From contig NZ_FZNY01000001.1 in NCBI RefSeq assembly GCF_900188275.1, positions 1,488,001 through 1,552,000 of the forward strand: a stretch of DNA of 64,000 nucleotides, in the 5' to 3' direction. Below, piece by piece: positions 58,716 to 64,000 of this stretch. The notes under the pieces were generated by a model, which saw only the letters and a program-made list of their open reading frames with translations, was not told where the DNA came from and searched no databases. Source of the DNA: Dokdonia pacifica. Lineage in GTDB: Bacteria > Bacteroidota > Bacteroidia > Flavobacteriales > Flavobacteriaceae. Position 1 is the first letter of the stretch. Each line of letters starts with the position of its first letter. A program made the translations under genes and the position numbers.

Positions 58716-59213
58716 TTATTCTTTAGAATCCGTTCGTTCTTTTTTGTTTTTTATTCGGTTTTCTTCACATTGAATGTCTGTCATATACTCATTGTTATAC
58801 GTATATTCTTTTGCCAGTTCAATGTGTTTTAATGCTTGCGCATATTCTTTTTTATGTTCAAACACTAGTGCGTTTTTTAGATGTAATTCGGCTTTATCTG
58901 TTCCTTTTACAGTGAGTGCAAAATCAATGAGTTTTTGTGCCTCATTAAGATCTTCATTCCACAGCAATACATCAATGTATTTTGGATAGATATAGATCGC
59001 TTGCATATCTCGTGCCAAAGCGCGTTGGAAATACTCTTTGGCTAGTTCATAATTTTTTATGTGATGTGCATACATCTGACCCATAAGACATAAGGCAATA
59101 GGATTTTCTTTATCATACGCCAATGCATAATCAATAGCTTCTACAGCTTCGCTCAGATTGTAATCATAGGTGTCTAACGCTTTACACAGGTATTTGTCTA
59201 ATGTTTGATTCAT
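58716..59213 (-). CDS. TPR protein, PrfH operon
   Basis: This 165-aa protein is built of TPR-like helical pairs (YDYNLSEAVEAIDYALAYDK, YELAKEYFQRALARDMQ, EYAQALKHIELAKEYTYN). It is a paralogue of the 195-aa protein encoded just upstream (59261-59848), sharing the EALNYAL and IDFGLT-type positions. No signal peptide. TPR proteins usually act as adaptors; partners could be PrfH or RtcB from the same operon. Confidence 0.75.
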   Translation of the reverse strand: MNQTLDKYLCKALDTYDYNLSEAVEAIDYALAYDKENPIALCLMGQMYAHHIKNYELAKEYFQRALARDMQAIYIYPKYIDVLLWNEDLNEAQKLIDFALTVKGTDKAELHLKNALVFEHKKEYAQALKHIELAKEYTYNNEYMTDIQCEENRIKNKKERTDSKE

Positions 59214-59260
59214 GTCTTTTCTTTTTTTGGCATAAAGCCTTCGTCTAGGATGTTATGCGA

Positions 59261-59848
59261 TTATTTCTTTTTCTTCTTTTTTGAAGAATTCTTCTTTTTC
59301 TTTTTGGAATTCTTCTTCTTGGAAGTTTTTTTCTTCTTCTTTTTCTTTGGAGCATCTAGTTTTCTTTTCTTTTTAATGCGTTTTATTTCATTATCTAGAA
59401 AGTCAAAATAATGCTCGTTATAGGTTTCTTTTTTTGCTTTTTTAAGTAATTGAATACTCTTTTTAAAGTCCTCTTTGCATTCATACATATATGAGGTAAG
59501 CCAAAATAATTGTGCCTCATCTTTTGTTTTTTGAGTGAGCCCAAAGTCAATTACTTTCTTAGCACGTTCTAACTCATTTGCCCAAATTAATAAGCGTGCA
59601 TAGGTGGTATAAACCTCTGTATACTCAGGATTTGAAGCAATGATTTTATCAAAGCATGAAAACCCTTCTTCATAATTGCCTAAGTGTTCTGCTTGTATTT
59701 GGCCTAATAAGCATAAGGAGGGGGCGTGTGTTTCTTCATATGACAAAGCATAGTTCAAAGATTCACATAACTGCTCCCAGTCACTACCAAAAAAACCCAT
59801 AGATCCTGATGCCTTTAAATAGTATTGATCTGCTATTGTTAATCCCAT
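59261..59848 (-). CDS. TPR protein with poly-lysine tail, PrfH operon
   Basis: The 195-aa protein has TPR-like repeats for residues 1-155 (SLNYALSYEETHAPSLCLLG, YEEGFSCFDKIIASNPEYTE, FKKSIQLLKKAKKETYN) and a C-terminal tail of about 35 residues that is mostly lysine (KKKKKKKTSKKKNSKKK and so on). The tail would bind RNA or ribosomes electrostatically. The start overlaps the end of prfH by 10 bp, so the two are translationally coupled, a strong link to ribosome rescue. The tail comes from AAG/AAA repeats that may vary in length by slippage. Confidence 0.8.
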   Translation of the reverse strand: MGLTIADQYYLKASGSMGFFGSDWEQLCESLNYALSYEETHAPSLCLLGQIQAEHLGNYEEGFSCFDKIIASNPEYTEVYTTYARLLIWANELERAKKVIDFGLTQKTKDEAQLFWLTSYMYECKEDFKKSIQLLKKAKKETYNEHYFDFLDNEIKRIKKKRKLDAPKKKKKKKTSKKKNSKKKKKNSSKKKKKK

Positions 59849-60528
59849 GATTTCTTTTTTAAATCGTTTTTAAGTGACTGCCTTTTTGAGGCGTAACTTT
59901 TATTCTTTTTTTGGTGTTTAAAATCACTTCCTTCAAAAACACGTATGGGGTTTCCTCGTTCTATGTTAAGGTGTTGTTCCCAAGTAGCGGTGGCTTGCTC
60001 TTTTAGTTGTTCCAAATGGTGAGCTTGGAACTGATCTTTAAGACGTTGCAATGCTAGTTTTTTGTTTTGATGTTGTGATCTACTATCCATTGCGACACAT
60101 TGTATTCCTGTAGGAATATGTGTAGCGCGTACTGCCGAGTTTACTTTATTTACGTTTTGTCCTCCAGGTCCTGTACTACGCATGGCTTGATACTTGACAT
60201 CTTTCTCATGAAATGATGTAGTTGCTAGTTGTGGTACTTCCTGTAATTTTATAAACCAATTTTTACGTTTGTGATAGGTTCTATACGGTGATTTTCCAAT
60301 CCATTGTATGGTGCCTATCCATTCGGAAAGAAAGGTGTCTAAATTCTTTCCTGAGATACGTAGTATTACTGATTGTACAGCGGTGATGCCTGCTTGTTGT
60401 TTTTGTAATACAACATGATTGCCATTATGTTCTTTGAGTGCTGCGATAAAGGCTTTTAATACTTTTGCAACGACCCAATTACATTCGGCGGGGCCTCTTC
60501 CTGCTGTAATTTGTATAAGTGTGTCCAT
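59839..60528 (-). CDS. prfH: PrfH, peptide-release-factor homologue linked to RtcB
   Basis: The 229-aa protein has the GGQ motif at residues 122-124 (GPGGQNVNKVNSAV) and the MRSTGPGGQ context of release factors, but lacks the codon-recognition domain of RF1/RF2. The N-terminus ITAGRGPAECNWVVAKVLKA is the PrfH hallmark. PrfH is known to act with a neighbouring RtcB to free and repair ribosomes whose 16S decoding centre has been cut by ribotoxins. Here it lies downstream of rtcB copy 2 on the same strand, separated by 314 bp of repeats. Confidence 0.93.
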   Translation of the reverse strand: MDTLIQITAGRGPAECNWVVAKVLKAFIAALKEHNGNHVVLQKQQAGITAVQSVILRISGKNLDTFLSEWIGTIQWIGKSPYRTYHKRKNWFIKLQEVPQLATTSFHEKDVKYQAMRSTGPGGQNVNKVNSAVRATHIPTGIQCVAMDSRSQHQNKKLALQRLKDQFQAHHLEQLKEQATATWEQHLNIERGNPIRVFEGSDFKHQKKNKSYASKRQSLKNDLKKKSWD

Positions 60529-60561
60529 TGTTTCTAATTTTTTCTAACGATTCTTAGGAGT

Positions 60562-60671
60562 GCGTTAGGGATTGCCGTGTAAATCCCACAGGCACGCTTT
60601 GCGTGACGAGGAATTGAAACAGAAAGCCCGACGGCGTTTTGCTTTGAAAGCAAGACGCCGTAACGCCCTAA
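60562..60671. repeat. dispersed hairpin repeat between rtcB copy 2 and prfH
   Basis: The element starts GCGTTAGGG and ends TAACGCCCTAA, with an internal strong hairpin at 60631-60661 (ACGGCG ... CGCCGT arms of 15 bp). I recognise it as an intergenic repeat class common in Bacteroidota. Confidence 0.7.
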
Positions 60672-60712
60672 ATGATATATGTTTAAAATTCATAGTACTA
60701 AAACCAACTACG

Positions 60713-60750
60713 AAAAAGACGTTTCCCCCTCCCTAAAGGGAGGTCTTTTT
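60713..60750. terminator. bidirectional hairpin downstream of rtcB copy 2
   Basis: CCTCCC-TAAA-GGGAGG inside AAAAAGAC ... GTCTTTTT, giving U-rich ends on both strands, about 90 bp beyond the rtcB stop. Confidence 0.75.
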
Positions 60751-60842
60751 CATAGTATCTTATGGATCTAATTTTCGCACCCTTTAGGGACGGGGAAGCG
60801 AAAATGAGTACTACTTTTTCCCTAATATATCTTCCTAAAAAT

Positions 60843-62234
60843 CTACTTGTCCATACGAACAATTTTTGGTGTAAAAGTGCCTACCACTTCTACGAGTTCT
60901 TGTTGATTTGCCATCACTTTTTTGATGTCTTTATACGCCATAGGTGCTTCATCTACACCTCCGCCTATAAGGGTTACATCATGTGCGGCTAGTTCTTTCT
61001 TAATAGCACTTTGGGTAAATTTTTCCTTGCATTTACGACGTGAGTGCAAACGACCTGCTCCGTGTGAAGCCGATTGTAAACTGTCTGGATTTCCGAGACC
61101 TCTTACAATATATCCGGGTGCTGTCATTGATCCTGGGATGATGCCCAGTTCTCCTTTGGCAGCAGGCGTGGCTCCTTTACGATGCACAATACATTCCTTT
61201 CCATCTATTTCTTGTTTCCAAGCAAAATTGTGATGGTTGGCAATATTGGCTAAAGGACGTGCACCAATTAGTTTGCTTATTCGAGCGTGAATATTATCGT
61301 GACATGCTTGTGCATAATCACCAGCAAGATTCATTGCAATCCAATATTCTTGTCCGTCATGTGTATTTAAATCCAGCCAAGCTAGATGTTGTACATGTTT
61401 TGGTAACGGACATTGCTTTGTGGCGAGGTAGGTATAATGCTTTGCAATATTGGCTCCTAATCCTCGTGACCCACTATGTGATAATAAACTCAAGTACTCG
61501 CCTGGTGCTAAATCCCATTCATTATTTGGATCTGTAATTTGTACACTTCCAAATTCTACAAAGTGATTCCCGCCTCCAGAGGTTCCTAATTGCTTGTAAG
61601 CTTTGTCTTTAAGCCTTTTTACTAAAGGAATATTTTTAAATGCATGATGACTAAATATCTCATGGTCATGCTTGTTTTTATGTGTTTCATACATCCCAAA
61701 TTTGGTATGTTCTGAAAGGATATTGACCAGTTGATGTTTCTTTCCTTTGAGGTATGATATTTTAATAGGATAGAGTGTTAAACTCATACGACATCCTATA
61801 TCTACACCAACTCCGTAAGGAATCACCGCATTGTCTGTAGCAAGTACGCCACCTATAGGTAAACCATATCCGCTATGGGCGTCTGGCATTAAAGCGCCAG
61901 CGACAGCTACAGGTAATTTAAGCGCATCATATAATTGGTATTTTGCTTGATCATCTATCTCGTTTTCTCCATAAACCATATGAGGAACTCGTGTAGATCG
62001 TAGTGTTTGTTTTTTTACTACTACAGGATCTGTAAGACTCTCTGCTATTTTACCCCATACGCCATCACCTATATACTCCTCTGGATTTGCTAGTACCAAA
62101 GCTGCTTGTTGCAATACTTGTTCTTTTTTAAGCCGTTTGTGATATCTGTTAATCTGACCTAAAGTGATATTTATGCTATTATTTTTTGGAAAGCCTAATT
62201 TGATTAGATCTTTTCCGCTTAGTTTTTTTCCCAT
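60843..62234 (-). CDS. rtcB: RtcB-family RNA ligase, copy 2 (PrfH-associated)
   Basis: The 463-aa ligase has GVGVDIGCRMSL (metal cysteine 148), TSGGGNHFVEFG, LSHSGSRGLGANIA and SASHGAGRLHSRRK with the guanylylated histidine 391. The length and motif variants separate it from copy 1 (39336-40742), and its position upstream of prfH makes it the RtcB2-type ligase that repairs ribotoxin-cut 16S rRNA. Its start overlaps the end of the preceding basic-protein gene by 16 bp. Transcription probably begins near 63,300, behind attenuators. Confidence 0.94.
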   Translation of the reverse strand: MGKKLSGKDLIKLGFPKNNSINITLGQINRYHKRLKKEQVLQQAALVLANPEEYIGDGVWGKIAESLTDPVVVKKQTLRSTRVPHMVYGENEIDDQAKYQLYDALKLPVAVAGALMPDAHSGYGLPIGGVLATDNAVIPYGVGVDIGCRMSLTLYPIKISYLKGKKHQLVNILSEHTKFGMYETHKNKHDHEIFSHHAFKNIPLVKRLKDKAYKQLGTSGGGNHFVEFGSVQITDPNNEWDLAPGEYLSLLSHSGSRGLGANIAKHYTYLATKQCPLPKHVQHLAWLDLNTHDGQEYWIAMNLAGDYAQACHDNIHARISKLIGARPLANIANHHNFAWKQEIDGKECIVHRKGATPAAKGELGIIPGSMTAPGYIVRGLGNPDSLQSASHGAGRLHSRRKCKEKFTQSAIKKELAAHDVTLIGGGVDEAPMAYKDIKKVMANQQELVEVVGTFTPKIVRMDK

Positions 62235-62905
62235 GATAATTCTTCATTAATAATGTCTTGGATTTCGCGTTGTGTCAACCCTTTTAGTTTTGAGTTGATA
62301 TAGTTCCTGCCTCTTCTATTGTAGGTAGGCCATCTTGATTTCCAAGGATTCAATTTTTCGACAGCTTCATAGTATCCATTGCGCATGAGGAGTCCATCCA
62401 AGAAGGCATCTTCTTGCTCTAGTAGTGGGTCTATGTTACGTCTATGTGTGATGTACGCCCGCGTATATTTGATACGGTATGTTCCTTTTGGGAGTCGCAC
62501 ATAAAAGCGAGTTCTTAGTGTATGCTTTCGGATATAATATCTAAAAGGAACACAAAGGCACTTTGCTTGATCGCTTAGTTTTCTGAATTGTTTTTTACTA
62601 ATGGAGGGAATCTCTTTGACAATACGATGATCTTCTACTCTTTTTGACCATGCTTTATTTGCCTCTTCTTTTGTTTTGCCCCAAACATGCTTGTCAAGTT
62701 TTGCTATGATTTCTAGCATAGCGTCTTGATTTTTATAGCGTGCTATTCGTTTCGTAATAACAAGTTCTTTGTACCAGCCGTCACGTATAGGAATGTCTAA
62801 TTTTGTGTATCCTAATGCGAGTTGTGCTTGCCAAATTTCCCATTGCCTGTGTTGTATACGACGTACTTCTTTTAATCGCTGGCATTTGATATGTGCCGGT
62901 TTCAT
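62219..62905 (-). CDS. basic protein upstream of rtcB copy 2, possible RNA-binding protein
   Basis: I do not recognise this 228-aa protein. It is rich in Lys, Arg, Tyr and Trp (for example RIQHRQWEIWQAQLALGY, YIRKHTLRTRFYVRLPKGTY, NPWKSRWPTYNRRGRNYINS) and ends with a short helix TQREIQDIINEELS. A net positive charge with aromatic residues is typical of RNA or ribosome binders. It overlaps rtcB copy 2 by 16 bp, so both are made together, and it is the first gene after the attenuator region. It may present damaged RNA to RtcB or PrfH. Confidence 0.7.
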   Translation of the reverse strand: MKPAHIKCQRLKEVRRIQHRQWEIWQAQLALGYTKLDIPIRDGWYKELVITKRIARYKNQDAMLEIIAKLDKHVWGKTKEEANKAWSKRVEDHRIVKEIPSISKKQFRKLSDQAKCLCVPFRYYIRKHTLRTRFYVRLPKGTYRIKYTRAYITHRRNIDPLLEQEDAFLDGLLMRNGYYEAVEKLNPWKSRWPTYNRRGRNYINSKLKGLTQREIQDIINEELSWEKN

Positions 62906-62940
62906 AAATCAGTGTATTTCGTTGATACTTTTTGATTTTC

Positions 62941-62972
62941 GATTCCGGAATATGCCTGGCGATTCCAGAATC
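62941..62972 (-). promoter_or_regulatory. strong hairpin or operator 36 bp upstream of the basic-protein gene
   Basis: GATTCTGGAAT / ATTCCGGAATC pair over 11 bp (one U-G pair) around a 10-nt loop. It begins directly after the stop of a 30-codon frame at 62973. No U-run follows, so it is more likely a translational control hairpin or a protein site than a terminator. Confidence 0.55.
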
Positions 62973-63065
62973 TTATGGAACTAGGTTTTTAGGTTTCATA
63001 AGAAATAGTTTTAAAAAATTAATGAATGGTTTCAGGAAATGATTACTCTGTAATGCGCTTTTCAT
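62973..63065 (-). CDS. possible 30-aa upstream peptide
   Basis: The frame MKSALQSNHFLKPFINFLKL ending FLMKPKNLVP sits between terminator B and the hairpin at 62941-62972. It could be a third leader peptide of this operon. Only the position supports it. Confidence 0.3.
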   Translation of the reverse strand: MKSALQSNHFLKPFINFLKLFLMKPKNLVP

Positions 63066-63082
63066 TGCTAGTAAAAAGGCAT

Positions 63083-63118
63083 AAAAAAAGCCCGAAACGT
63101 TTTTTGTACTTCGGACCT
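63083..63118 (-). terminator. attenuator terminator B upstream of the rtcB-2 operon
   Basis: AGGTCCGAA / TTTCGGGCT (with two G-U pairs) around a 12-nt loop, followed on the minus strand by TTTTTTTATG. It lies 22 bp downstream of leader peptide B. Confidence 0.75.
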
Positions 63119-63140
63119 CAGAGTATTGCTTGTGATAAAG

Positions 63141-63224
63141 CTATACGGTGTAGAAGTCTCGAAGGGGATATCCTGTAGCGTCTACGTTTTTTAGGATATC
63201 ATATGTGTTTTTGTTTTTAAACAT
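63141..63224 (-). CDS. 27-aa leader peptide B
   Basis: The frame encodes MFKNKNTYDILKNVDATGYP and ends LRDFYTV. It follows a good promoter by about 55 bp and precedes an intrinsic terminator. The layout is the same as at the EF-G gene. No homologue is recognised. Confidence 0.55.
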   Translation of the reverse strand: MFKNKNTYDILKNVDATGYPLRDFYTV

Positions 63225-63278
63225 ATATACTTCGATTATTAAATAATTAAACAATTCTTTTTCGTTACAATTGCGATG

Positions 63279-63310
63279 CAAAGATGAAATGCTTTTTTGA
63301 ATTGTGCAAA
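63279..63310 (-). promoter_or_regulatory. Bacteroidota-type promoter for leader B
   Basis: On the minus strand TTTG (63307-63310), 20 bp, then CATCTTTG (63279-63286), a close match to TTTG-N19-21-TAnnTTTG. Confidence 0.65.
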
Positions 63311-63520
63311 TAAAATTTTAATTTATTTTATTGATTATCAGGTATTTGTGTTAAATTTTTAGCAAAGAATCTCCTGTTCGCTTTCGCGAAAATACATACA
63401 GGACTACAACTTTTTGATTTCCTTTGTTTTAGCTTTTTGCATAAAAAACAGCGGAAGTAGCAACTTTTTTGAGATTTGCTATTATTTTTTTGAGATCCTC
63501 TCTAAAAAATAGCCTAAAAC

Positions 63521-63554
63521 AAAAAAAGCGTCCAGTTAACTGGACGCTTTTTTG
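63521..63554. terminator. attenuator terminator A (symmetrical)
   Basis: A perfect 20-bp palindrome GCGTCCAGTTAACTGGACGC flanked by AAAAAAA and TTTTTTT, able to terminate on both strands. On the minus strand it follows leader peptide A, whose codons contain GGACGC, complementary to the terminator's 5' arm. Confidence 0.85.
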
Positions 63555-63573
63555 TGATATCTCTTAAAGTTTT

Positions 63574-63639
63574 CTACCTAAAAATTGGTTTCCTAACCCC
63601 AAAAATGGCGTCCGTGATATGTACGTGAAATAAACTCAT
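63574..63639 (-). CDS. 21-aa leader peptide A
   Basis: The frame encodes MSLFHVHITDAIFGVRKPIF and a final R. Its stop is 20 bp before the symmetrical terminator A. The GAC GCC codons can pair with the terminator arm, as in leader 2 of EF-G. An ATATTTG -7-like element lies about 25 bp upstream. Confidence 0.5.
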   Translation of the reverse strand: MSLFHVHITDAIFGVRKPIFR

Positions 63640-63850
63640 AGGTTACTTTATATTTTATAATTTCTGGTGCAAATATGAGGAATAATTTTTAAATATAATT
63701 TTGTCACTTTTAAATAAGTGAATTTTTGGAGTTTATAAGTATATAAAATAGTTCCCTTATTCCTAGGTAATTTTATGATATAAAGCATGTTAGAAAGTTT
63801 TGTTCTTTTTTAAGTACATTTATATAGCTAACCATCAAAATATAAGAGGT

Positions 63851-64000
63851 ATGTTTTTACGTAGTTCATTGTTCATCGTTATTTTAATTTTTCAATTACA
63901 TACAAATGCACAAGAGCAAGTCTCATTAGAGGATTTTGGTGTTTCATTTACTCTTCCCGCTGGTTGGACAGGAGATTTTCAAGGAGATTATGTGGTATTA
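63851..64000 (+). CDS. secreted protein, N-terminal part (runs off the window)
   Basis: The first 50 residues are visible: signal peptide MFLRSSLFIVILIFQLHTNA, then QEQVSLEDFGVSFTLPAGWT. The mature opening FGVSFTLPxGW resembles small exported proteins of the DUF-type found in Bacteroidota. It is divergent from the leader A promoter. Nothing more can be said without the rest of the gene. Confidence 0.7.
   Translation, partial: MFLRSSLFIVILIFQLHTNAQEQVSLEDFGVSFTLPAGWTGDFQGDYVVL

Noticed and set aside
60922-61233. Plus-strand frame of 103 aa opposite rtcB copy 2
   Set aside because: It is a mirror frame of a well-conserved gene with no own features.

Overview
The window is AT-rich DNA from a marine-type member of the Bacteroidota, most likely Flavobacteriaceae. 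The evidence is a perfect TTTG-N19-TAnnTTTG promoter, double-glycine leader peptides of the flavobacterial type, Bacteroidota-style contractile injection genes with DUF4157 cargo, and about twelve copies of the iterated palindrome GCTTTCGCGAAAGC. Genus cannot be fixed from sequence alone.

Positions 1-31,400 (all minus strand) hold an extracellular contractile injection system (eCIS). Transcription runs from the cap protein (31,387) through a large unknown protein, sheath, two inner-tube proteins, a 50-aa DUF5908-like protein missed by ordinary ORF cut-offs, LysM tube-assembly protein, VgrG-like spike, PAAR tip, gp25 wedge, two large baseplate proteins, a 1920-aa PKD protein and the tape-measure-like protein. 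Three DUF4157 cargo or toxin genes follow, with likely immunity genes. A two-gene lipoprotein/helical module occurs on both sides of the cluster. No AAA+ ATPase is visible in the window. Between eCIS and the next island are two divergent double-glycine peptides, a DUF434 protein and a divergent EF-G behind two tandem leader-peptide/terminator attenuators.

Positions 37,000-63,650 form an RNA-damage/repair island: two RtcB ligases, two RlaP-type nucleotidyltransferases, PrfH, a Ro60/TROVE protein, a DEDDh exonuclease, a metallophosphoesterase, a further nucleotidyltransferase, a WYL regulator and a SIR2-TPR defence protein. Four promoters in this island (rtcB, rlaP, an unknown gene, Ro60) share a 19-bp inverted repeat TACGCA-N7-TGCGTA placed exactly 10 bp upstream of the -7 element, so they form a regulon, probably controlled by the WYL protein.

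The most striking object is at 45,431-47,054, directly downstream of Ro60: ten tandem structured RNAs on the minus strand. All share one terminal stem (bulged nucleotide, GC/GC or GU/AC covarying pairs, CGU, a variable inner stem, then UACUUCG), but each carries a different payload. Several payloads are circularly permuted tRNAs whose acceptor stem is closed by a loop and whose termini lie in the anticodon loop or D-loop. The first carries the helix 69-71 segment of 23S rRNA. Two further tRNA-like sequences with identical 3-bp acceptor extensions lie downstream of the rtcB operon. I infer a library of Ro60-associated, Y-RNA-like mimics of ribotoxin targets, co-regulated with RNA-repair enzymes. 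The second rtcB operon is preceded by two more leader-peptide attenuators.
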